A stretch of DNA of 64,000 bases from assembly GCA_946902875.1 (NCBI GenBank), contig OX336338.1, forward strand, positions 8,609,971 through 8,673,970, read 5' to 3'. Under the pieces are notes generated by a model. The model worked only from the letters and a program-made list of their open reading frames with translations. It searched no databases and was not told where the DNA came from. Made by a program: the position numbers and the translations under genes. This stretch comes from Nematopogon swammerdamellus. Taxonomy: Eukaryota; Arthropoda; Insecta; Lepidoptera; Adelidae. Positions 54,164 through 64,000 of the stretch are shown piece after piece. Every line of letters starts with the position of its first letter. Position 1 is the stretch's first letter.

Positions 54164-54650
54164 CACAATGTGTTACGGAAGCCATTTTTCGGACACCCGC
54201 TTTTTATTATAGAAACTGATAGAATGAATCATTTAAAACACTAGAGTAGAACTCCCGTAGTTCCAAAATGCTTAACAAAGAAAATTTTTTTTTTTGAAAT
54301 TTCAGAAATTTATTTCCCGATGTAGTGAAAAAAAAATCTACACTAAAAACTAAAAGTATTACAAATGAATGGTATAGGTATTTCAAAAGTACATTGCAAG
54401 CCTTAATTTTCAGAGGCTTAACCAAACTCATAACTTGCTTAGAATCAGAGAAATAATTTATTTTGAATTTTTTGTTTTTATTTTTTTTCTAAAGAACTCC
54501 GCCTTTTCGGGAAAAGATATTAACATGAAAATGAAGATCTTTTATTGTTCTATTCACTAAAAAAAAACCACATCCAGATCTTGTGGAGTATAGATAATGT
54601 AGGCTCTTTTAGTTATATCCGGTTTTTTTGGCGGTAGGGTTGTCACATCT
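54164..54650 (+). repeat. Left long terminal inverted repeat
   Basis: Pairs with 58056-58531 over nearly its whole length: GGACACCCGCTTTTTATTAT, GAACTCCCGTAGTTCCAAAA, CTTAGAATCAGAGAAATAAT, AGAACTCCGCCTTTTCGGGA, ACCACATCCAGATCT and GGGTTGTCACAT are all mirrored, with small indels in homopolymers. Confidence 0.92.
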
Positions 54651-54959
54651 TTGAAAAATAAAAATACTTATCGGGATATTTATGCATGTAATAAAAATTA
54701 TACTAAAATTAGCGTAATTTGCAAGCTACTAATGATGATGATGAGTGTTGGCGCCAATCTGCATTCTAAGTTTGAAAACCCTACAGATAATATTATTATG
54801 CTCGCTCACTGGCAGGCAAGAACGCGCGAGTGACATTTGACGTTAAATTGACATACTAGAGTCTTAAATTAAGCTGGCTGATTTTGAAAAAGCTTCTACG
54901 TTCGAAATATATTTAAATTCAAAATTTCGAAATTTCTTAGCCGCTATTAAAAAAAGGAA

Positions 54960-55167
54960 AGGGCTCACTTCACGGTCACTTTCAGAGGTACCTAAGCAGG
55001 ACATAGCGGCCAGAAAAGTGTGTCAGTTCTTCCCGAGGAAACTCGGAGGGCCTGGGCCTGAGGACTGACTACCAACTGGAGGACCCATTCGGGCGGGTGA
55101 AGGCTGCCCTGAACAATAAGTGTAATTTCATTCCAGGGCTCTAAGTGATCAACGGGGGTGAAGCATC
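54960..55167 (+). promoter_or_regulatory. Leader of the transposase gene
   Basis: GC-richer than its surroundings. A TTTCATTCCAG at 55126-55136 could be a splice acceptor for an upstream non-coding exon. A stop (TGA, 55159-55161) lies in frame two codons before the ATG, so the protein begins at 55168 unless splicing joins downstream of that stop. The start has A at -3 and G at +4. Confidence 0.5.
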
Positions 55168-57525
55168 ATGGAGCCGGACAAGACCCGTGATGCTACTTTG
55201 CCTCAGCAGAACCTGACCCGCTCTGCTGGGGGATGTCCTTCTGAGCCCCAAACAGACGACTTAATGCTAGGGGGGCATAAGGTCGCCAACCTTCATGCTG
55301 GTCAGCGAATGGCATTAGAAGCTACGGATAGCGCCGCAGCCGGCTTTCTTCATCCTCTGAGAGTGACCGCAAGTCCGCAAAGAGATGAAACCAGAAAAAC
55401 TTTAACTCGTTTGGACGTGTTTAAGATGTTTACGAACAAAACAAAAGATCTGCCACTATTGGATCGAGTTAATATTGTCTTTGACCATTTTGGTGACAAT
55501 TATGACATTTCTACCACAAAGGAAGAGTTTATGCCTGTTCTATCAACGTTCATAAGCAAAAGTCAGACCAAGTACAAAGAATGCAAATATATGATGAAAA
55601 CATTCATAACAAAAAACAAGAATTGGCTGAGCAAGGTAATCATTAGTGGACAATTTAAAGTGACTGATTCGGCTCAGCTGAGCCCACCACTACCGACAAC
55701 ACCAAAGAGTCGTACGTATTTAGAGTTAAGTACACGCCAACAGCTTCGATCGCGTCGGAAGCTCAAAACTCTGTTAGATGAAGAGCCTTCTGTAAAAAAA
55801 ATTAAAGCCTTTACAATGTCACTCTCAATCGGGGATGAACCTCTGTCATCCAATGCAGCAAAGAATGTAGAAAAGGTGCTCCATTTGTGTTTGGAAACGG
55901 ACAATGCGCATGCGAATGTTTTGAAAAAAATCGAACACCGTACCTTACCATATACTCCGGAAGAAGCACTTGCTGTTGTAATTGATAGAAAATTATCCGT
56001 CGAAACTTATAATTTTCTGCACAGTGATCTCCAAGAGCGTGGATTCCCTTCATTCCCGCCCTACTATAAAGTACAAAAAGCCAGAAAAGACTGTTATCCT
56101 GCTGACATTACAGTATCAGAGAGAGAAGCTTCAGTCCCGTTCCAAGCTCTTTTACAACACACTTTTGAGCGACTACTAAAATTAAACGATGAAGTTGTGA
56201 TACAGTTCTGCGACCAAAAGGGTTTAAAAGAATTAGAATGCTTTCTACAAGGAAACTGGGGTTTTGATGGAAGTACTGGACAATCCCTCTACAAACAAGC
56301 CTTTTCTGATGTTGAAGGTGGGGAAGAAAACAGCCTAATAGCTACAACATTTATTCCGTTGACCCTAATAACCAATAATGGAGGCTATCTTTGGAAAAAT
56401 CCAGCTCCACAATCGTATCGATACTGCAGACCGCTAGGTATTCAATACAGGAAAGAAACTGCACAGTTAACAATGGCAGAAAAACTTAAATATGAACATC
56501 AAATTCACAATCTTGTACCATTAATAGGTGAAACATCAAAGGGACATAAAATAAAGGCCACTTGCGAATTATATTTAGCTGCAATTGATGGTAAAGTATT
56601 AAATGTAATATTGAATACCTCATCTCAAATGCGTTGCCCATATTGTAGCCTAACTGCTACTCAATTCAATAATATAGACATGGCTTTGAGCAAATCAGTA
56701 AATAAGGAGGCCTTTAAACATGGTGTAAGCCCACTGCATGCATGGATTCGGGTGCTCGAGTTTCTTTTACATGTTGCATATAAAAATGTGGTTAAGATGT
56801 GGAGAATACCGCAGAATTCAGAACAAAAGCGACTCGTTGATGCAAGAAAAAAAGAGATTCAAGAACAAGTAAGGCTGAAATTGGGGTTACTAGTAGACAT
56901 TGTTCGTCCTAATTCTGGTACAACAAATGACGGGAATACCGCAAGAATAGCCTTGTCTGACAAAAATCGCCAAACTTTTTCCGAAATATTGGATGTCGAA
57001 AAATGGCTGCTTGACGACTTACATGTTATTTTAACTGTTATGTCCAGTGGTTTACCAATAGATGACCAAAAATTTGGCGAGTTCTGTAAACAGGTTGCTT
57101 ACAAATACGTCCAAAGTTATCCCTGGCATCCAATGACAGTGACATTACATAAAATATTAGTACATGCCGCTGATATAATTAAGTCAACAACACTGCCTAT
57201 TGGTATGCTCTCGGAGCAGGCCTCGGAAGCTAGAAACAAATATTGGAGAAGCGATCGCCAACATCACTGCAGAAAAATGGATCGCATTAAAACAATGACA
57301 GATTTGTTTCACAGGGCTTTAGAATCTTCCGATCCTTTGATATCAAATTCACGGCTACTTCAAAGACAAAAGAAACAACCAAAAATACCGCTATCAGCAG
57401 CAGCAATACATTTATTAAAACCTGTGGCTAACCCAGACTCACTCGAATGTCATCGCAGTTCTAATGATGATGAGACAGAAAACTTAAATTTGGAAGAAGT
57501 CTTAGTACTCCGGGTTGAAGATTAA
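55168..57525 (+). CDS. RAG1/Transib-like DDE transposase, intact, 785 aa
   Basis: Predicted to cut and join the element's ends in the nucleus by DDE chemistry. Landmarks match the RAG1 core in order. First Asp D367 is in WGFDGSTGQSLYKQ and second Asp D474 in AAIDGKVLN. Zinc ligands C490/C493 are in RCPYC (RAG1 C727/C730) and H661/H666 in LHKILVHAADII (RAG1 H937/H942, same spacing). Glu E687 is in SEQASEARNKYWR, aligned with RAG1 E962 in its E-x2-N-K context. The basic residues after E687 (RSDRQHHCRK) also follow the family. Residues 1-70 look disordered; 180-215 is basic. No RING finger is seen. The frame has no stop or frameshift over 2.36 kb, and all catalytic residues are present, so it may be active. 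Assignment to Transib rather than a sister RAG1-like lineage is not settled. Confidence 0.93.
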   Translation: MEPDKTRDATLPQQNLTRSAGGCPSEPQTDDLMLGGHKVANLHAGQRMALEATDSAAAGFLHPLRVTASPQRDETRKTLTRLDVFKMFTNKTKDLPLLDRVNIVFDHFGDNYDISTTKEEFMPVLSTFISKSQTKYKECKYMMKTFITKNKNWLSKVIISGQFKVTDSAQLSPPLPTTPKSRTYLELSTRQQLRSRRKLKTLLDEEPSVKKIKAFTMSLSIGDEPLSSNAAKNVEKVLHLCLETDNAHANVLKKIEHRTLPYTPEEALAVVIDRKLSVETYNFLHSDLQERGFPSFPPYYKVQKARKDCYPADITVSEREASVPFQALLQHTFERLLKLNDEVVIQFCDQKGLKELECFLQGNWGFDGSTGQSLYKQAFSDVEGGEENSLIATTFIPLTLITNNGGYLWKNPAPQSYRYCRPLGIQYRKETAQLTMAEKLKYEHQIHNLVPLIGETSKGHKIKATCELYLAAIDGKVLNVILNTSSQMRCPYCSLTATQFNNIDMALSKSVNKEAFKHGVSPLHAWIRVLEFLLHVAYKNVVKMWRIPQNSEQKRLVDARKKEIQEQVRLKLGLLVDIVRPNSGTTNDGNTARIALSDKNRQTFSEILDVEKWLLDDLHVILTVMSSGLPIDDQKFGEFCKQVAYKYVQSYPWHPMTVTLHKILVHAADIIKSTTLPIGMLSEQASEARNKYWRSDRQHHCRKMDRIKTMTDLFHRALESSDPLISNSRLLQRQKKQPKIPLSAAAIHLLKPVANPDSLECHRSSNDDETENLNLEEVLVLRVED

Positions 57526-58055
57526 TATTCACAATATTTTTTCCGCTGCCCTTAAAAAGAAAAATTTTAGCTTAAGATTGGTATGAAAAATTTTATTTAA
57601 CAATTGTAGTTAATAAAATGTTAGATTAATATTTTTAGTAAAGAAAACTTGCAGCTTGTAAAGAAAAATGGTGGTTTAGGATTTGTAATATTAAAAATTG
57701 TAGTGTAAGATTTGAAGTAAAGAAAAATTTTATTTTAAGATTTGCAGTTAAAAAAGAATATTTAAAGATATGTACTAAGAAAAATATTAGGTTAAGATTT
57801 ATAGTAAATAAAATTAGTATGTCGTATAAAGATCTGTAGTTTAAAAGAGGTACTTTGTAAAGAAATATTGTAGTTTAAGAGGGCAGAAACGAAAAATTGT
57901 TGTAAAGGAAATTGTTATATTAAGAATTTAAATAAAGAAAAGTTGTAGTTTTAAATATTTGTAGTAAAGATAAATTTCAGTTTAAGAATATAGAAACGAA
58001 ATATTGTTGTTAAAGAAAATAAAAAATAATTAAGATGATGATGATGACCCGGGTA
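57526..58055 (+). repeat. AT-rich degenerate tandem repeats, 3' part of the transposon
   Basis: A loose unit of about 35-45 bp, GTAAAGAAAAATTGTAGTTT and AAGATTT, recurs many times between the stop codon and the right inverted repeat. Contains several AATAAA-like signals that could end the transcript. Confidence 0.7.
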
Positions 58056-58531
58056 CAAAATGTGACAACCCTAACAAAAACATATAATTGACCATAACTT
58101 CTATACTCCACGAGATCTGGATGTGGTTTTTTTTTTAGTAAATAGAAAAATAAAAGATCTTCATTTTCATATAAATATCTTTTCCCGAAAGGGCGGAGTT
58201 CTTTAGAAAAAAAAAAAACTAAAAATGAAAAAAAAAAATAATTTCTCTGATTCTAAGCAAGTTATGAGTTTGGTTAAGCCCCTGAAAATTGAAACTTGCA
58301 ATGTACTTTTGAAATACTTATACCATTAATTTGTAATACTTTTAGTTTTTAGTGTAGAATTTTTTTTAACTATATCCGGAAATAAATTTGTGAAATTTAA
58401 AAAAAAAATGTTTTCTTAATTAAGCATTTTGGAACTACGGGAGTTCTACTCTGGTATTTTAAATGATTCATTCTATCAGTTTCTATAATAAAAAGCGGGT
58501 GTCCGAAAAATGGCTTCCGTAACACACTGTG
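58056..58531 (-). repeat. Right long terminal inverted repeat
   Basis: Ends with CACTGTG at 58525-58531 (CACAGTG reading inward), identical to the consensus RSS heptamer; the left end has CACAATG instead. Confidence 0.92.
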
Positions 58532-58870
58532 GGCCGGTACTTTAAAAGAATAGCCCCACTGCATCTCTCCCCGTGCATGTCGTAAAAGGCGACTAAGGGA
58601 TATGACTCCCTATGACACCTATGATGATATGATATGACCACCTAGTAATATAAGAATTACTAGGTGGTAGGGTTTACCCGCCCGGGTTGATACCACCGCA
58701 CTGAATGAAAGGTCGGTCGAAACGGCTATGTAAATAGTTTGTGTTTTCCGTCCAGTTCAGTGTAGCCGGCACGACCGAAGGGAAGCACTGACGTGGCACC
58801 AAGTACACCCGTTGTTATGGGCTGACATCACGGATGTTGTAGGTGATGTAGCCAAACGTGTCAGTTTCAA
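58532..58870 (+). mobile_element. Family B / SINE composite hosting the transposon
   Basis: 58532-58610 is family B reversed (CATGTCGTAAAAGGCGACTA). 58655-58870 is a SINE body and tail (ACTAGGTGGTAGGGTTTACC, GCACTGAATGAAAGGTCGGT, GTAGGTGATGTAGCCAAACG) with an A-rich end. Confidence 0.8.
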
Positions 58871-59573
58871 TAAAAAAAATAAAAAAAAACAGGTGTCCGC
58901 AGTTTGATACGTGATACGTTACGTCCCGTCACAGCTGTTTTGCTCAAATATCACCCCTTTCAGTATTGCATACATACCTACTGAGGAAACCCTGCATACA
59001 AAATAATATTTGTTTCATTATGTCAATGGTACAAACCACAAAATAACCTTTTTGGTATCTACAACCAAACAGTTTGAATACGTCCTACAATCTACAAACA
59101 ATATAGCACTGAGCTGTCAGTGTTTCACACTACAGTTTCACTTTCCCAGAAAAAAAGTGACGTTATACATACCACGATGTATACCTAAGTGAGAAGGAGA
59201 GAGGACAACCTTTTTTAAGAAATTTTAAATATTTTTTAATATGGCCCTACTAGGCTGAAATATATAAATAAATAGATAAATTAAATATACCACTTCCACG
59301 GGCTATTTGGGTTGTAGATGTAGAGACTCTTTGATTTTGGTACATATTTTAAAAGGATTAAACTTTTCAAAATTTGTAAAAAAAGTGGAGTTCTATATCG
59401 TGCCAAGTACCTACTTGGTTTGACTACGGATAAAAAGTAGATATTATTATCTATTCCATTATTTGCATAAAAGTAATTTTTATGTAATTACACTGAAACC
59501 ATATACATAACTGTAATTTGTAATACCATAATAAACATAAAATAATACCATATTGGTCCTGACAGGGTTATAT
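58871..59573. other. No gene seen
   Basis: A 60-codon frame at 59010-59192 is unsupported. AT-rich. Confidence 0.35.
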
Positions 59574-59726
59574 AAAAAGTAAAAAATATTTCCATTTACT
59601 TACGTAAATGAGTCGGGGTACCGCTAAGAAAAAAACCTGCGCAACTCTGAGTTTTTATATTTTATTTACTTAGCGGTCCCCCGACTCCTTTAAGTAAGTA
59701 AATGGAAATTATTTTTTACTTTTTTA
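59574..59726. mobile_element. Foldback MITE family G (copy 2, opposite orientation)
   Basis: AAAAAGTAAAAAATATTTCC..GAGTCGGGGTACCGCTAAG and its inverted partner ..CTTAGCGGTCCCCCGACTCC..TTTTTTACTTTTTT. The loop contains CTCTGAGTTTTTATATTTTA, the reverse complement of the copy 1 loop. Confidence 0.85.
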
Positions 59727-59815
59727 CATGGCACCTAGCTCACCAAGGTGTTATGGGCCGACATCACCGATGTAGTAGGTGATGTAGCCAACCGTGGCAG
59801 TGTCCATGAAAAAAT
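59727..59815 (+). mobile_element. SINE 3' tail fragment
   Basis: CATGGCACCTAGCTCACCAA, GGCCGACATCACCGATG and AGGTGATGTAGCCAACCGTG abut the MITE. Confidence 0.8.
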
Positions 59816-60674
59816 CATACAATGACAATCATACAAATAAATAAACAAATTAATAAAATTAAATGGTTTTCATTTGATCGATTGAATGTGAAGGCACGCA
59901 CAATTGTTTGCCGACAGTTAACATGTTTCATCGCGTTATACCGATTCTATACGTTATAATTCGGTGGCCGTTGCCGGCGCGCGCGGCGTATCGACTTAGC
60001 AAATTGGTTATTTTCACGCCGTAAAAGCCGTAGCTTCGGGCAAAACCTATGAAATATTGTTTTTCTTCTACTTTGTGTTTTATAAATAAAAACAAAATAT
60101 ACATTGGTACCGGGAGTAGGCCCGCTTAGTCACTCTATATGCGAAGCGAGGGGACACGCTCCGTAAACGGTTATTCAAATAAGCGAACCCTCGCGGCGGC
60201 GGCGCGGCGGCTAGCTAGCTATCGTCCGCAAACTCCCACTCTTAAAGCAAATAGCCGTCTTCGTGACATTTCGTAAAAACTTCATTTCATAAAATGTTTA
60301 ATATGAATACAAATACTGTTAAATGAGAACGTTGTTCACAGTCAGAGGGTTCCGTAGCAATTTCCATGTTGTGCATCTTATATCCGTACGACCATACGCA
60401 TAGAATCATCACTGTCCTAATTTCTTCCCCGCGTCGCGCGCCCTTGAGACGCTTCATGCAGCAGAGAAGAATGCGATTTTTTCTATAACCATGGAAACTT
60501 TTAAATAGTTTTCATAACACAAAATTGACTACATAATTATTATTGTTTTTATATTTATTGAGCATTTTGTTTTGGAATGATCATGAAATTTGATATAATA
60601 TAGGTATTGAAATCTATAATAACTTTTTATACAAAATGTAAAATATCGTTTTCTTTCCAAGAATGTTATCATAT
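59816..60674. other. No gene seen; GC-rich patches
   Basis: 59960-60000 and 60180-60225 (GCGGCGGCGGCGCGGCGGC, then CTAGCTAGCTA) are GC-rich islands without a frame. Confidence 0.35.
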
Positions 60675-61115
60675 CAATCAATCAATACTAATAAATAATA
60701 ATAAATCTGTAAGGGATGGCCATGAGTAAGTTACTTTGTTTATATTTATGAGATACTGAGTTTGCAGACTCTATGTATGATATGATACTAAAATTAAATT
60801 GACGACTTTTATAAATCTTTTCTGTATATAAATGTATGTATGTATGTTGCTCCATAACTCTTAAACCGATCATCTGATTTCGATGAAAATTCGTACAAGC
60901 ACATTTACCTATATCTACGAGACACAGGACGCTAGTAATATATATTCGGTGACACAGGATAGGCTAAATAAAATTCACTTCCGGTTACGCTAAGGCTAAG
61001 GTGTGGCTCCCATACAAACAGAAATGTTCCGCGCGCCGAATAAAGGTATGGTATAGCGGGCTTAGTTAATTTCTTATATTTAAATACGAATTTCACGCGA
61101 GCGAAGCTACGGGAA
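60675..61115 (+). repeat. Repeat family D (copy 3)
   Basis: (AATC)n, ATAATAAATCTGTAAGGGAT, AGACTCTATGTATGATATGA, AACTCTTAAACCGATCATCT and the end CACGCGAGCGAAGCTACGGG. Confidence 0.85.
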
Positions 61116-61700
61116 AAAGTTCGTATGATATAAGAATATTATATTTATTTTGTTTTCCGATTACGCTAACCTATTTGAATTGCCGACCATCTGCCTCTAA
61201 GGGACAGGGCATGTAGAAATAAAAGTAATTAAAATAAGTACCTAATTTCAAATTACACTTAGATGAAATACGTATTTACTAATTAATTTTAGCGTTTCTA
61301 ACCAACATTTAACTAAAGTTTATAACAGTGACTCCTTCGTCGATATAAGCGATAATTTAAAAGGTAATACGGTCACGTTTTATCCCGAGACGTGGATTAT
61401 TATCTCCTTTCCAAGGAAATTGAGCCAAAATATTATTAGATGAGAGAATTTCTTTACCGAGACCCTAGCGGCCTAGCGATTCTCTTACGATATCGACAAA
61501 ATTTCAACACAAAAAAGTTGAAGCCGATTCGATTATCCCGACCTACAAGCCCCAACTAAAAAGAGGGTTTATTAACCCTTCGTGTAAAAAAGGGGGTTTT
61601 CATCGGGTAGCTTTTAAGATTCCGGTAAAAAAAATTCAACATACCAATGGTACTCACTTGGAACGTGTACCGTAAAAGATACATAAATACATACATACCT
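61116..61700. other. No gene seen
   Basis: No supported feature. Confidence 0.35.
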
Positions 61701-61704
61701 TACA

Positions 61705-61915
61705 ATCCGGGTAACCAGAGTAATCGATGTTGTGTTGCAAGTACTCTTGTAAGTTACAACACAACACCGACTACCACGTTTAGCAATGTATTAGGACAAG
61801 ATCAACTATCAAGCAGCAAGTAAGGCACGAAGACCCACCTGCTGCATGACTCGGTGGAAGGACCGTGCCAAGGTGTGAGGTGGCTAGACTGTTGATCTCT
61901 ACCACGGCAACGTAA
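61705..61915 (+). repeat. Repeat family B copy
   Basis: GATGTTGTGTTGCAAGTACT, TACAACACAACACCGACTAC and AAGACCCACCTGCTGCATGA; lacks the distal CTTATCCCTTAGTCGCC part. Confidence 0.7.
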
Positions 61916-62299
61916 AGGATGCACTAAAATTATGTACTTATCAGATTTAATACAAATCAGATAAACCACCAAATATTATATGGGCGACATATTTCAACAA
62001 TAAGGTAAAAAGGTTTTCGTGTAGGTAGTAGATAGAAAACGAAAGGTAAACTGTTCACTTTTATCCGGGGATTTGCGTTAATCAGGGCAAGACCCAATTT
62101 TTGTTGAACAACGTCCTGGCACAAAGTACATAGATCAATATACCTAGTTAGAATTATCTTATTTGTTTAAAAATATTTTACTGAAACAAGCTCAATAGAA
62201 GGTCTATAATATTATGATGTTTAAAGTTAGAGTTACAGACATTTCTTCCAGTCAACCTTTTAGATGTTTGGAAAATACTTTGAGGTAAGTGATTTCTAT
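61916..62299. other. No gene seen
   Basis: No supported feature. Confidence 0.35.
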
Positions 62300-62700
62300 A
62301 TTTTTAGGGTTCCGTACTTCAAAAGGAAAAAACGGAACCCTTATAAAGGATGACTTTTTTGTCCGTCCGGCCGCTGTCAAGACCCTTCTTCTCATGAACA
62401 GGTTGAAATTAATATCAAATACTAAGGTATACGGTGCCTTAGAGGTGTAAATACCGCCAATTCCGTTGAATCGTCCAATTGAATCGTGCAAGTTGACTGA
62501 ACGCAGGAGATGCGTCATACCTACTAGAGAACATCCAAGAAACAGTTCGAAACGCGCTGGCGGCTCAAGCCGGAGTTGCAGGTTCGAATCCTGGTCGGGA
62601 CGTATTTTTTCTCTTAATTTTCGGCGTTTCATTTATATAAAGAAAAATATTACAAATAGTTAAAACCGGCCAATTAAATGGTGGTACGGAACCCTCTGTA
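62300..62700. repeat. Family C variant interrupted by a tRNA-like segment
   Basis: 62303-62445 (TTTTTAGGGTTCCGTACTTC, GACTTTTTTGTCCGTCCGG, GGTTGAAATTAATATCAAAT) is family C. 62545-62605 holds GCTGGCGGCTCAAGCCGGAG and CAGGTTCGAATCCTGGTCGG, a B-box with a pairing T-arm. The flanking open frames on both strands are repeat-derived. Confidence 0.55.
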
Positions 62701-63770
62701 TCAAATCGAGAACCTCGAATCGGACCTGACCGAACTTTTTATTCTATATTCTTTATATATGTTCAGAATTTAATTGTAAATGATTGCCGGGGACGACGAC
62801 GACGCGGTCGTCATAGCGATCGACGTGGTTGAACAAACACGAGGGGAGAGCAACCAGCCTTATGTCCCAGCAAATAAAGTTGGCCTCCACACTTGGCAGG
62901 CACGAACGTATTTGGGGATATATTATGTCTGCCCTGCAGTATTAATACAATTTTATTTTGAAACTAAGACTTCGCTCCCGATGAAGTAAAACGTCGTGAT
63001 GAGCCCTACGCCTGAAATTTTGCATGGACGTAACTGGCATGCCGACTTAGCAAGATGTAGTTTGACGTCGCGGGAAAAAGCTAGTAATTCAATAACACTA
63101 TAAATTCACTTCACATTTTTACCTAGGTACGTTCTTACGTAAAATAAATTACGTAACTAGTGTCGTGGGTCCACTGAACCCAGGTGTTAGTCATAATAAT
63201 GCACTTTGCACTTATCCGACAGTGATGTCAGCTTACTGGCGCATGCGCGCGCAGTACAACTAACTGGAGGATCGTACTGACGTGAGGAGGCCGGGGTGGG
63301 GCGAATACTGCGTGAGATCCCGATCCCGATGTATATGCAAGTTTAATATGTCAAAAAAACGTTTGTCTGTATGTGTGTACATATGTTATAAACTCCGGAA
63401 ACATTGATGCTATAAACTATATACGAGTACCATCACGCTAAATACCTTAAACCTTAAAGCTGAGCAGTATCAAAGAAAGTATTATTTGAGTCATACTACA
63501 GCACACGAGGACACGAGTATCATTTGAAACGCAGTACTTATGTACCTACTTGAAATCTAGCACCAGGCCATTTAAGCTCAGGTATCAACTGTTAGTATTT
63601 ATATTAATGGTGTTGTTGTGTAGCGGTTTATTTTATTACAACTACGGTGCAGGTGTTCCAACATAAATTACTTATTGCACGATAAAATGCCATACAGTTG
63701 GTGAGTTTTATGATGTTGGTGCTGAATGAAGCTGTTCCCGTGGTGTCGCTTCACGGAAAACATTTCTACA
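62701..63770. other. No gene seen; repeat-like ends
   Basis: 63055-63085 (GCGGGAAAAAGCTAGTAATT) resembles the terminal motif of the moth repeats. No coding signal. Confidence 0.35.
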
Positions 63771-63890
63771 TGTATGTACATAATCGTATTGTGTAAATGG
63801 ACAAGTTCTGACTCACTCACTGACTGACTCATCAATAGCCACCCAGCCCAATCCGCTGACGCGGGCAAATGCTAGTATCCTTTAAGTATC
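63771..63890 (+). repeat. Interspersed repeat 3' end
   Basis: CTGACTCACTCACTGACTGA, CTCATCAATAGCCACCCAG and GACGCGGGCAAATGCTAGTA, the latter matching the family D and 13065 end motif. Confidence 0.55.
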
Positions 63891-64000
63891 CTTAAGTATC
63901 CTCAGAGGTGCCGGGATACGCCTGTAAAATTGTACGTGAAAAAAAAATATGATTGCTTCCGAACTGGGTGGCTCTGCCCGAGGTCGAAGCCTCAGGCGCA

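Larger units (their letters stand above)
54164..58531. mobile_element. Intact RAG1/Transib-like DNA transposon
   Basis: About 4.37 kb, bounded by long inverted repeats (54164-54650 and 58056-58531) that start CACAATGTGTTACGGAAGCC and CACAGTGTGTTACGGAAGCC. Inside is a single intact transposase frame on the plus strand, a GC-rich leader (54960-55167) and an AT-rich, degenerate-repeat 3' segment. Transib elements begin with CAC(A/T)(A/G)TG-like heptamers, give GC-rich 5-bp duplications and encode RAG1-core-like transposases; all three fit. Inverted repeats this long are unusual among the Transibs I know. It is inserted in a family B/SINE composite. Confidence 0.92.

Noticed and set aside
54170..54192. 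RSS-like nonamer 12 bp after the left heptamer (CATTTTTCG)
   Set aside because: Only T-rich similarity to the reverse of the nonamer; not enough to claim a 12-RSS.
55168..55400. RING or other N-terminal zinc domain as in vertebrate RAG1
   Set aside because: No cysteine/histidine spacing of that kind in the first 230 residues.
62545..62610. Possible tRNA gene with a clean T-arm
   Set aside because: No A-box at the right distance and no acceptor pairing; it sits inside a family C repeat.
62252..62632. 126-codon minus-strand frame
   Set aside because: Lies within a family C copy and its tRNA-like insert.

Overview
The window looks like repeat-rich nuclear DNA of a lepidopteran insect. Evidence for this is the AT-rich background, the dense scatter of moth-type interspersed repeats (the GTCT/GACA-microsatellite family ending in GGTTCCGTA, and ends resembling GCCCGCGGCTTCGC), several LINE 3' ends, many SINE copies and small spliced genes with a TATA box and an arthropod TCAGT initiator. 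This is inference from pattern; no species can be named.

Layout. 1-24.8 kb is almost entirely interspersed repeats: 5S/tRNA-headed SINEs, the GTCT family, degraded LINE ends, foldback elements and hairpins, with no convincing host gene. 24.84-26.65 kb is a P-element-like transposon (inverted ends, exact 8-bp target duplication) that keeps a promoter-like GC-rich leader and the first exon of a THAP-domain protein. 28.73-30.80 kb may be a second, Transib-like element bounded by CACTATGG and GC-rich flanks; inside it lies a clean minus-strand terminal exon. 32.1-38.5 kb carries two same-strand paralogous two-exon small genes (predicted 117 and 124 aa). They share an almost identical TATA/initiator core promoter, identical 5'UTR length, intron phase and C-terminal motif; their flanks and introns are full of repeats. 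38.7-54.1 kb returns to repeats, including a GTCT-family element with a fourfold internal tandem repeat and jockey-like LINE remnants.

The main feature is 54.16-58.53 kb: a complete DNA transposon with long inverted repeats (about 480 bp) that begin with CACAATG and CACAGTG. The second is the same as the V(D)J recombination signal heptamer. Between them is one uninterrupted 785-aa RAG1/Transib-type transposase with an apparently complete DDE triad (D367, D474, E687) and the C-x2-C / H-x4-H zinc ligands. The empty target site can be read from the flanks. 58.5-64 kb is again repeats.

Only the transposase, the THAP exon, the two small paralogues and one orphan terminal exon are supported as coding. 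Most other open frames are repeat-derived or chance frames.
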